Assembly (NCBI RefSeq): GCF_000733925.1
Contig: NZ_JPOO01000003.1
Location: 372,001-436,000, forward strand
Reading direction: 5' to 3'
DNA length: 64,000 nt
DNA from: Arenibacter algicola
Lineage (GTDB): Bacteria > Bacteroidota > Bacteroidia > Flavobacteriales > Flavobacteriaceae
Both the position numbers and the translations under genes were made by a program. Below, one piece after another: positions 45,802 to 53,974 of this stretch. Each line of letters starts with the position of its first letter. Position 1 is the first letter of the stretch. The notes under the pieces were generated by a model. The model was not told the DNA's origin. It ran no database searches and saw only the letters and a program-made list of their open reading frames with translations.

Positions 45802-46335
45802 ATGTCCCATATACTGGCCTTTGCCGGAAGCAATTCCAGCACCTCCATCAATTATAAATTGGTAAAATATACCACATCCCTTATTACGCATCATGAGATT
45901 GAGCTTATAAATATGGTGGACTATAATTTTCCTGTCTTTAGTGAGGATTTGGAAAGGGAAGAAGGATATTCTGATTTACTAAAAGAGCTAAAAGATAAAA
46001 TAGTCAAAGCCAATGCCCTGATTATTTCCGTAAACGAACACAACAGCAATCCTTCCGCCTATTTTAAGAACGTGTTGGATTGGTTATCCCGAGTGGATAG
46101 GAATTTCTTGGCGGACACAAAGATTTTGTTAATGTCCTGTTCTGGAGGCAGAAGGGGAGCTATTGGCTCTTTAGAGGTAGTTAAGGGAATTTTAAATCGG
46201 TTTGGGGGCGAAATTACAGCTACCTTTTCTTTACCATCCTTTAAACATACCTTTGACAAGGCGAAGGGTATAACCGACCCTGAGCTTGCCGAAGGCCATA
46301 AAAAAGCTTTGGAAATATTCTTATCACAAATTTAA
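45802..46335 (+). CDS. NADPH-dependent FMN reductase family protein
   Basis: 177 aa flavodoxin-fold oxidoreductase. Start at MSHILAFAGSNSS; the frame is open to 45676 but the family begins here. The FMN phosphate loop is AFAGSNSSTSINYKLVKY, and the motif ISVNEHNSNPSAYFKNVLDW corresponds to the conserved P-E-Y-N-x-S-x-P-x-x-L-K-N region, with P-E-Y changed to V-N-E-H. LMSCSGGRRGAIGSLEVVK is the second flavin loop. Reduces FMN, azo dyes or quinones. PabB follows after 6 bp, probably in one transcript. Confidence 0.92.
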   Translation: MSHILAFAGSNSSTSINYKLVKYTTSLITHHEIELINMVDYNFPVFSEDLEREEGYSDLLKELKDKIVKANALIISVNEHNSNPSAYFKNVLDWLSRVDRNFLADTKILLMSCSGGRRGAIGSLEVVKGILNRFGGEITATFSLPSFKHTFDKAKGITDPELAEGHKKALEIFLSQI

Positions 46336-46341
46336 AAGTCT

Positions 46342-47643
46342 TTGCGAAAAAAGGTTTCATTTACAGTTCCGGACATTGTAAGTTTTAAGCAATCCCTACT
46401 AAATTGGTCCCAACAATATTATGAGGTTGTTTGGCTGGACAGCAACGGGCATAAAAGCAAGTACAGCTCATTTGATGGTATGATAGCCGTGGATGCACTT
46501 ACGTCTATTGTAACGGATACCCAAAACGCCTTTGAAGATTTAAGTAACTACCAATCCAATACCAAAGATTGGATTTTTGGCTACCTGTCCTATGACCTAA
46601 AAAATGATACGGAACTACTTTCTTCTTCCAATGCAGATAGTTTGAATTTTCCTGCACTATATTTTTTTCAACCCAAAAAACTAATAGAAATAGAGGGTAC
46701 AACAGTTACCTTCCATTACCTTAATATGGTGGCGGACGAAATTGAAGAAGATTTCAAGAACATTCTTGTAGCACCCACACCATTTGCCCCGGAATTGGGA
46801 AATAAATCCGATATCAAAATTAAACTTAGAATATTTAAGGACGAATATTTTAGTCGCGTAAATAGAATGCTGAACCATATCCATAGAGGGGATATCTATG
46901 AAGCCAACTTCTGCCAGGAATTTTATGCGGAAAATACAGAAATAGATGCTTTAAAAACTTATCTAAAACTGAATTCCATAACCAGGGCTCCATTTTCAGC
47001 CTTTTTAAAAATAAACGATAAATATCTATTATCCTCATCCCCGGAGCGTTACATTAGAAAATTGGGCAACAAGGTTATATCCCAGCCTATTAAGGGCACT
47101 GCAAAACGCTCTTCTAACCCAATCGAGGACCAACTTTTGGTAAAAGCTTTGGAAAAGGACGAAAAGGAAAGAGCAGAAAATATTATGATCGTAGATTTGG
47201 TAAGGAACGATCTATCCAAAAGTGCTTTGAAAGGTTCTGTTGAAGTTGAAGAGCTTTGTAAGGTATATTCCTTTGATCAGGTGCACCAAATGATCTCCAC
47301 TGTAACCGCCGAGGTTTCCAATACCAAAGATCCGGTGGATATTATCAAGGAAACATTTCCCATGGGCAGTATGACCGGGGCTCCAAAAGTGTCTGCCATG
47401 CGGATCATAGAGGAGCTGGAAGCTTCCAAAAGAGGACTCTATTCCGGGACTGTGGGTTACTTTACCCCGGAAAACGATTTCGATTTTAACGTTGTCATCC
47501 GAAGTATTCTCTATAACCATACTGCCCAATATGTTTCATTTTCCGTAGGAAGTGCCATAACTGCCATGGCAATTCCAGAAAAGGAATATGAGGAATGCCT
47601 CCTTAAGGCCAAGGCCATGAGACAAGTGCTTGAAAATTTATAG
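46342..47643 (+). CDS. pabB: Aminodeoxychorismate synthase component I / anthranilate synthase-type chorismate-binding enzyme
   Basis: 433 aa, TTG start at 46342. Chorismate-binding domain in the C-terminal 260 residues: HRGDIYEANFCQEF, LSSSPERYIRK, QPIKGTAKRS, ENIMIVDLVRNDLSKSAL, TFPMGSMTGAPKVSAMRIIE, GLYSGTVGYF and SVGSAITAMAIPEKEYEECLLKA. It makes 4-amino-4-deoxychorismate for folate with a PabA amidotransferase, not encoded nearby. The PIKGT motif (rather than PIAGT of anthranilate synthase) favours PabB; no tryptophan genes are adjacent. 6 bp after the FMN reductase gene. Confidence 0.9.
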   Translation: MRKKVSFTVPDIVSFKQSLLNWSQQYYEVVWLDSNGHKSKYSSFDGMIAVDALTSIVTDTQNAFEDLSNYQSNTKDWIFGYLSYDLKNDTELLSSSNADSLNFPALYFFQPKKLIEIEGTTVTFHYLNMVADEIEEDFKNILVAPTPFAPELGNKSDIKIKLRIFKDEYFSRVNRMLNHIHRGDIYEANFCQEFYAENTEIDALKTYLKLNSITRAPFSAFLKINDKYLLSSSPERYIRKLGNKVISQPIKGTAKRSSNPIEDQLLVKALEKDEKERAENIMIVDLVRNDLSKSALKGSVEVEELCKVYSFDQVHQMISTVTAEVSNTKDPVDIIKETFPMGSMTGAPKVSAMRIIEELEASKRGLYSGTVGYFTPENDFDFNVVIRSILYNHTAQYVSFSVGSAITAMAIPEKEYEECLLKAKAMRQVLENL

Positions 47644-47723
47644 GTCATTTGGTTATAATCAATTTTCAATCTACCTTAAGCGTTTATAAATCTAGGTATA
47701 CCTAATATTCTATATTTAAAACT

Positions 47724-48569
47724 ATGGATGTAAGAATGCTTGATCTTCAATATAAGAACATCCCTATTAATGCATGGTATGCCAGACCCAAGATAGTTAG
47801 AGGGAGCATTGTCTTGGTCCATGGATTTGGCGAACATTCGGACCGCTATATGGAAGGCGTGATCCCAAGACTTTTGGAGGAAAATTTGGCTGTCTTTTGT
47901 TATGACAATATAGGTCATGGTAAATCGGGTGGAAAAAGGGGACATTGCCCAAGTTATTCCTCATTATTGGAATTATTGGACAATATTATTGCAAAAGCAA
48001 GATTACTAAATCCCAATAAGCCTATATTCCTTTATGGACACAGTATGGGGGGAAATTTAGTGTTAAACTACGACCTTAGAATAAAATCGGATTTGGCGGG
48101 CATTGTGGCGACAAGTCCCTATCTTAAATTGGCGTTCGCACCCCCTAAATGGAAAATGATCTTGGGCAAGCTTATGTTGAAAATAATTCCTTCCATTACA
48201 ATGTCATCTGGCCTAAATCCCCAACATATCTCCAGAATAGATCAAGAGGTGGAGAAGTACATTGCAGACCCTTTGGTTCATGATAGAGTAAGCCCCATGT
48301 ACTCTTTTCCTATAATGGAAGCAGGGGAGTGGGCTATACAGAATGCCGACAAGCTAAGGACCAAAACCCTTATACTGCACGGCACCGGAGATAAAATTAT
48401 AGATTATAGGGCTACCGAAAAATTACACAACAACTCCAATTCTACCGAACTGCATTTAATAGAAGGTGGCTATCACGAATTACACAAGGACGTTGGAAGT
48501 AAAAATACTTTGGATATGATCGGCATTTGGTTAAGGTACCGCTTGGACCTCTTCTATACACTAAAGTAG
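47724..48569 (+). CDS. Alpha/beta hydrolase, monoacylglycerol lipase-like
   Basis: 281 aa serine hydrolase. Oxyanion motif VLVHGFGEHSDRYM, nucleophile S107 in LYGHSMGGNLVLNY, Asp in ILHGTGDKIIDYRAT and His in EGGYHELHKD complete the triad. This pattern (HGxxEHxxRY, cap with helices) is that of Hydrolase_4 / monoacylglycerol lipase and lysophospholipase L2. No signal peptide, so cytoplasmic. tilS begins 32 bp later. Confidence 0.9.
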   Translation: MDVRMLDLQYKNIPINAWYARPKIVRGSIVLVHGFGEHSDRYMEGVIPRLLEENLAVFCYDNIGHGKSGGKRGHCPSYSSLLELLDNIIAKARLLNPNKPIFLYGHSMGGNLVLNYDLRIKSDLAGIVATSPYLKLAFAPPKWKMILGKLMLKIIPSITMSSGLNPQHISRIDQEVEKYIADPLVHDRVSPMYSFPIMEAGEWAIQNADKLRTKTLILHGTGDKIIDYRATEKLHNNSNSTELHLIEGGYHELHKDVGSKNTLDMIGIWLRYRLDLFYTLK

Positions 48570-48601
48570 TTGCTATCATTTTTCTTATGTAAATTAGCCG
48601 T

Positions 48602-49906
48602 GTGTTAGAAAACTTTAGGAATCACATAGACCTGCACTTTCCCCATCTAAAAGAAGGTAAATTTTTATTGGCCTGTAGTGGAGGTGTAGACAGTGTTGTT
48701 CTGGCTCATTTATCTGCTTCCTACGAGTTGGATTTTTCAATAGCGCATTGCAACTTCAAATTGCGCGGTGCGGAAAGTGAAAAGGATGAAGAACTGGTCA
48801 GGAAATTGGCTATCTATCTGGGCAAGGAAATTTTTGTGACCAGTTTTGATACCCAAGGGTATATGGCCCAACATAAAACCAACTTGCAAATTGCTGCCCG
48901 GGAACTCCGGTATAATTGGTTTTCACAAATAATGACAACGCATCATATTAAAACCCTTGTCACGGCCCATCACGCCGACGACAGTTTGGAAACTTTCCTT
49001 ATCAACCTCTCAAGGGGAACGGGAATTGAAGGGCTCACCGGAATACCATCGCTTACCGATACCATCTCCAGACCCTTGTTACAATTTTCCCGAACCGAGA
49101 TCAAAACATATGCGGAAGCAAACGCCATTTATTGGAGGGAGGATGCCAGTAATGAGAATACCAAATACTTAAGGAATAACATTAGACATAATATTATTCC
49201 GAAGCTAAAGGAGCTCAATCCTAATTTTCTGGAAAATTTTTTAAAAACCCAGGAATACCTAGGGCAGACCCAAGAAATATCAAATCAACATATAGTCCAA
49301 TTAAGAAAGCAACTTTTTTCAAAAGAGGGGAAGGTGGAAAAGGTAAAGGCAACCTCACTATTGGCCCTTAAACCTACCAAAGCATATCTTTTTCATTTCT
49401 TTCGGGAATATGGATTTACACAATGGGATGACATTTATGGACTTCTAAGTGCCAACAGCGGAAAAGAAGTGCACTCCAATACCCATAGGTTACTGAAGGA
49501 CAGGGACTTTTTGTTATTAAAACCAATAGCACTTAAAAACTCTGGGGTTTTTAATATTGAAGAGGAACAAGAGGCGGTATCAGAACCTATTTCCCTAAAA
49601 TTTAACATTGTTGAAGCCATAAAGGAGACCTCTTCAAACATAATTTATGTAGATAAAGAAACGTTAAAGTACCCTTTAACAGTCCGTAAATGCCAAAAAG
49701 GAGATTATTTTTACCCCCTTGGAATGTCCGGCAAGAAAAAAATATCCAAATATTTCAAAGACGAGAAGATGGATATTTTTGCCAAGGAAAACCAATGGTT
49801 GTTGTGTTCTGGCGATAATACTGTCTGGATCATAGGAAAACGTTCCGACGACCGTTATAAAATTACGGATAGGACTAAAGAAATTTTAAAGATTATTTTA
49901 GAATAA
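48602..49906 (+). CDS. tilS: tRNA(Ile)-lysidine synthetase
   Basis: 434 aa, GTG start at 48602. Modifies C34 of tRNA-Ile(CAU) to lysidine so that it reads AUA; essential in most bacteria. N-type ATP pyrophosphatase loop FLLACSGGVDSVVLAHLSAS, then AHHADDSLETFLINLSRGTG and WREDASNENTKYLRNNIRHN as in TilS; the C-terminal domain (TVRKCQKGDYFYPLGMSGKK, FKDEKMDIFAKENQWLL) binds tRNA. Its stop codon overlaps the dsbD start by 1 bp, so the two genes are coupled. Confidence 0.96.
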   Translation: MLENFRNHIDLHFPHLKEGKFLLACSGGVDSVVLAHLSASYELDFSIAHCNFKLRGAESEKDEELVRKLAIYLGKEIFVTSFDTQGYMAQHKTNLQIAARELRYNWFSQIMTTHHIKTLVTAHHADDSLETFLINLSRGTGIEGLTGIPSLTDTISRPLLQFSRTEIKTYAEANAIYWREDASNENTKYLRNNIRHNIIPKLKELNPNFLENFLKTQEYLGQTQEISNQHIVQLRKQLFSKEGKVEKVKATSLLALKPTKAYLFHFFREYGFTQWDDIYGLLSANSGKEVHSNTHRLLKDRDFLLLKPIALKNSGVFNIEEEQEAVSEPISLKFNIVEAIKETSSNIIYVDKETLKYPLTVRKCQKGDYFYPLGMSGKKKISKYFKDEKMDIFAKENQWLLCSGDNTVWIIGKRSDDRYKITDRTKEILKIILE

Positions 49907-51888
49907 TGAAACATATATCGGGATTGATTTTAATGGTGTTCAGTTTTTTCTTGGGGTTTTCCCAGTCGGATGACAATCCGGCCATATGGACCTATGAAGC
50001 TGAAAAAATAACGGATACCGAATACAATCTGATCTTTAAGGCCGATATATATGAAGGATGGCACATCTATTCCCAATTTACGGATGAAAATGGCTCCTTG
50101 CCCAGCGAATTTACCTTTGAAAAAGCAGGTGAGGACTATGAGCTGGTAGGAACCACAGCAGAAAGCGAAACCCTTGTTGAATACTCCGATATTTTTGAGG
50201 TGGATGAAACTTTCTTCAAGGAAAAGGCTGTCTTTACCCAAAGAATAAAATTATTGAATCCGGAGGTAAATCAGATTACCGTGGATTTGTTCTACCAAAT
50301 ATGTAAGGAAGTCTGCATCCCAAAAGATGAAATATTCCATATTTCCCTGACCGGAGAGGAAATAGTTGTTGCGGAACAGCATGTGGACCAGCGCAGCCTG
50401 GATATGAGTGCTGCCTTAATGCTGGATTTAAAAAACAAGGAATTGTTGGTCAACGGCGATGAAAATGCTGTGAACGAAAAATCCGGTCTGTGGACCATTT
50501 TCGTGTTAGGCTTTTTGGGTGGCTTAATTGCCTTACTTACCCCCTGTGTATTTCCGATGATACCATTAACAGTATCCTTTTTCACCAAGCAAGGAGCCAA
50601 CAGATCCAAAGGCATTGCAAATGCATTGCTTTATGGGTTTTTTATAGTATTGATTTATTTTCTATTGAGTTTACCCTTTCATTTGTTCGATTCCGTGGAT
50701 TCACAAATATTGAATACCATTGCTACCAATGTTTGGTTAAACCTATTTTTCTTTCTCATTTTTATATTTTTCGCCTTCTCTTTTTTCGGATATTATGAAT
50801 TGACACTGCCTAGTTCTTGGGCCAATAAAATGGACTCGGCCTCCTCTAAGGTGGGAGGCGCTTTCGGAATCTTTTTTATGGCAGTTACTTTGGCCATAGT
50901 GTCCTTTTCCTGTACCGGTCCCATTTTAGGAGGATTGTTGGGTAGTACTGCTTTGGCAGAAGGGGATGTTGCTACCAACCTGTCCATGGGAATGACTGGA
51001 TTTGGAGTGGCCCTGGCGTTGCCCTTTGGCCTTTTCGCATTATTCCCTACCTGGCTAAATTCCCTTCCCAAATCAGGGGGATGGATGACTACGGTGAAAG
51101 TGACCCTTGGGTTCTTGGAGTTGGTCTTGGCTTTTAAATTTTTGTCCAATGCGGATTTGGTGGGGAACTGGGGAATTTTTAAACGGGAAATTTTCTTGGG
51201 GATCTGGATATTATTATTTGTCTTGCTTTCCCTTTACCTATTTGGAATATTGAAATTTCCGCATGACGGACCAAAACAACGATTGTCCACTGGAAGGAAG
51301 CTTACGGCAGTCCTCAGCACTGCTTTCGCTGTATATCTAATAATGGGCCTGTCAAAAATTACTGATTTAAAATTATTGAGCGGTTTTCCGCCACCCCATT
51401 TTTATAGCATTTTCGAAACAGAAAGCGATTGTCCTTTGGGGATAGATTGTTTTAAGGATTTTGACAAAGGCATTGCCCATGCCAAACAGCTAAACAAACC
51501 GGTATTGTTGGATTTTACAGGCTGGGCCTGTGTAAATTGCAGGAAAATGGAGGAAACGGTCTGGAGCGAGCCGGATATTTATCCTATCCTCAAGGAGGAA
51601 TACGTTTTGATATCGCTCTACATAGATGACCGAAAGGAACTACCTGTCGAAGAACAGTTCGATTTTAAATACGAATCCGGACGCGTAAAAAAAATCAATA
51701 CCGTGGGTGAAAAATGGGGTACTTTCCAGACGTTGAACTTTAATGCCGCCTCGCAACCATACTATGTAATAATGTCCCCTGATCTGGAAATTTTAAATAC
51801 TGCCGTGCAATATACAGATCGGGATACCTATAAGGAATGGTTAAAAAAAGGGGTGAGTAATTTTAAGCAATTGGGGCTGTTAAAATAA
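49906..51888 (+). CDS. dsbD: Thiol:disulfide interchange protein DsbD
   Basis: 660 aa. Signal peptide (1-19), N-terminal DsbD alpha-like periplasmic domain (20-150, containing ICKEVCIPKDEIFHI with its two Cys), eight membrane segments (about 195-480) with catalytic Cys in LLTPCVFPMIPLTVSFF and FSCTGPILGGLLG, then a thioredoxin-fold domain with C542/C545 in GWACVNCRKMEETVW. It carries electrons from cytoplasmic thioredoxin to periplasmic disulfide reductases and cytochrome c maturation. Full three-domain form. Starts on the last base of the tilS stop codon. Confidence 0.96.
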   Translation: MKHISGLILMVFSFFLGFSQSDDNPAIWTYEAEKITDTEYNLIFKADIYEGWHIYSQFTDENGSLPSEFTFEKAGEDYELVGTTAESETLVEYSDIFEVDETFFKEKAVFTQRIKLLNPEVNQITVDLFYQICKEVCIPKDEIFHISLTGEEIVVAEQHVDQRSLDMSAALMLDLKNKELLVNGDENAVNEKSGLWTIFVLGFLGGLIALLTPCVFPMIPLTVSFFTKQGANRSKGIANALLYGFFIVLIYFLLSLPFHLFDSVDSQILNTIATNVWLNLFFFLIFIFFAFSFFGYYELTLPSSWANKMDSASSKVGGAFGIFFMAVTLAIVSFSCTGPILGGLLGSTALAEGDVATNLSMGMTGFGVALALPFGLFALFPTWLNSLPKSGGWMTTVKVTLGFLELVLAFKFLSNADLVGNWGIFKREIFLGIWILLFVLLSLYLFGILKFPHDGPKQRLSTGRKLTAVLSTAFAVYLIMGLSKITDLKLLSGFPPPHFYSIFETESDCPLGIDCFKDFDKGIAHAKQLNKPVLLDFTGWACVNCRKMEETVWSEPDIYPILKEEYVLISLYIDDRKELPVEEQFDFKYESGRVKKINTVGEKWGTFQTLNFNAASQPYYVIMSPDLEILNTAVQYTDRDTYKEWLKKGVSNFKQLGLLK

Positions 51889-52002
51889 GCCAACATTATG
51901 ATGACTTTGAGATGTTTTCTTCTAATAAATATTTTAATGGAAAACATTTCTAGTAACTAGGTTTAGTATTCTACATATACAGTAAAAGCAAATTCCAACG
52001 CT

Positions 52003-53883
52003 ATGAACAAAATTTTAATCCTCTTATTGGCCATCGTCCTAATTTCCTGTGGAAGAACGGGAATTCAGACCACCACCAACAAAACCAATACCGGAATAGT
52101 CGACACGTACAACCCCAGGGATTTTTACAACAAAAAAGAGGTCGTTATTCCCATGCGGGACGGGATAAAATTACACACCACCATTTATTCCCCAAAGGAC
52201 ACTTCCAAGAAGTATCCCATTCTAATGTCCAGAACGCCTTATAGTTCCCGGCCTTATGGTTCCAATCAATATAAGGCCTTGATATCTCCCAATAGAAAAA
52301 TGATGAAAGAGGGAAATATCATAGTATACCAAGATGTTCGGGGCAGATGGAACAGTGAAGGCGTCTATGACAATATGAGGGCCTTTATTCCCAATAAAAA
52401 GGAAGGGGAGGTAGATGAGGCTTCCGACACTTACGACACCATAGAATGGTTAATAAACAACGTTGACAACCACAATGGCAATGTAGGTGTTTGGGGAATT
52501 TCCTATCCCGGATTTTATGCCACATATTCTTTATTGGATGCCCATCCGGCACTTAAGGCCGTTTCTCCCCAAGCCCCAATCGGGGATTTCTTCTTTGACG
52601 ATTTTCATCATAACGGCGCCTATTTATTGAGCTACTGGAGAGCTACAGCCGTATTTGGCTATATGAAAGACCAACCTACCACCGAAGAATGGTATTCCTT
52701 CCCCGAACTGGGCACGGAAGACCAATACCAGTTTTTCTTGGATGCCGGTCCCTTGTCCAACTTGGACCAATATTACAAAGAGGACAATGTTTTTTGGCAA
52801 CAGCTTAAGGAACACCCGAATTACGATGAATTCTGGCAGCAACGAGGCATAATCCAACATCTGGAAAATATTAAACCGGCGGTAATGACCGTAGGAGGCT
52901 GGTTTGATGCCGAAGACCTTTATGGCCCCTTAAATACCTATGGGCATATAGAAAAGAACAGCTCTAATTACAACACTATTGTAATGGGTCCATGGAGCCA
53001 CGGCGATTGGTCCAAGGAAACAAAGCGCCAAGCCATTGGCAATGTCTACTTTGGGGATGATATCTCAAAATTCTATCAGGAAAATATTGAAACTAAATTT
53101 TTCAATCACTTCCTAAAAGGAGAGGGGGCAACCAGCAATTTGCCCGAAGCCTATGTTTTTGATACGGGTACCAAGGAATGGAAAACTTTTGATGCCTGGC
53201 CTCCCAAAAATACAGCTAAGGAAACCTATTCCCTACAGCGCAATCAACGTTTGGGACAAATTGCGACCCGGGAATACTCATTTCAGGAATTTATAAGCGA
53301 CCCCAATAAACCTGTTCCTTATTCCGAAGATATAAAAATGGTCTTTACCCCTCGTAAGTTCATGACCGATGATCAGCGCTTTGCAGCCCGTAGACCCGAT
53401 GTTTTAGTATTTGAAACCGAACCCTTGGATGAGCCACTTACCCTTGCCGGTGATATTATGGCGAAGCTTAACGTTTCCACCACTGGTACGGATGCGGATT
53501 GGATCGTCAAGGTTATTGACGTTTATCCTGCGGACCATAAGGATTATGAAGAGACCCAGGCGTACTTAAAAATGGGCAACTACCATCAAATGGTCCGAAG
53601 TGAAGTAATGCGTGGCCGATTTAGAAATGATTTTTCAAAACCCGAACCTTTTGTTCCGGATGAGGCAACTAAGGTAAACATTCAATTACAGGATGTTTTC
53701 CATACTTTTAAAAAGGGCCATAAAATACAGGTACAGGTCCAAAGTACCATGTTTCCCTATATAGATATCAATCCTCAAACCTATGTAGATAATATATTTA
53801 AGGCTAAACCTGAAGACTTTCAAAAACAAACACATCGCGTGTACAACACTTCATTAATAGAATTTACCATCCTTAAACCATAA
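52003..53883 (+). CDS. CocE/NonD (X-Pro dipeptidyl-peptidase-like) hydrolase, lipoprotein
   Basis: 626 aa. Lipobox VLISC with Cys16. Alpha/beta hydrolase with nucleophile S167 in GVWGISYPGFYATYSL; oxyanion region MSRTPYSSRPYG and VYQDVRGRWNSEG typical of the family; then an all-helical cap and a C-terminal jelly roll (PLTLAGDIMAKLNVSTTGTD, HTFKKGHKIQVQVQSTMFPY). Members hydrolyse acyl esters, dipeptides X-Pro, or glutaryl-7-ACA; substrate here is not known. Own terminator at 53907-53933, and another N-terminal-nucleophile amidase follows, so the pair may process amino acid amides outside the cytoplasm (inference). Confidence 0.92.
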   Translation: MNKILILLLAIVLISCGRTGIQTTTNKTNTGIVDTYNPRDFYNKKEVVIPMRDGIKLHTTIYSPKDTSKKYPILMSRTPYSSRPYGSNQYKALISPNRKMMKEGNIIVYQDVRGRWNSEGVYDNMRAFIPNKKEGEVDEASDTYDTIEWLINNVDNHNGNVGVWGISYPGFYATYSLLDAHPALKAVSPQAPIGDFFFDDFHHNGAYLLSYWRATAVFGYMKDQPTTEEWYSFPELGTEDQYQFFLDAGPLSNLDQYYKEDNVFWQQLKEHPNYDEFWQQRGIIQHLENIKPAVMTVGGWFDAEDLYGPLNTYGHIEKNSSNYNTIVMGPWSHGDWSKETKRQAIGNVYFGDDISKFYQENIETKFFNHFLKGEGATSNLPEAYVFDTGTKEWKTFDAWPPKNTAKETYSLQRNQRLGQIATREYSFQEFISDPNKPVPYSEDIKMVFTPRKFMTDDQRFAARRPDVLVFETEPLDEPLTLAGDIMAKLNVSTTGTDADWIVKVIDVYPADHKDYEETQAYLKMGNYHQMVRSEVMRGRFRNDFSKPEPFVPDEATKVNIQLQDVFHTFKKGHKIQVQVQSTMFPYIDINPQTYVDNIFKAKPEDFQKQTHRVYNTSLIEFTILKP

Positions 53884-53906
53884 AAGCATTATCACTTTAA
53901 GAAATT

Positions 53907-53933
53907 AAAAGTACCCTTAGGAGTACTTTTTTT
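53907..53933 (+). terminator. Rho-independent terminator after the CocE-type gene
   Basis: 8-bp stem AAAAGTAC / GTACTTTT, 8-nt loop, then TTTTTT. Confidence 0.8.
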
Positions 53934-53974
53934 ATATTCTAAATTGCCATACCTTTAAACTAAAACCTATAAGT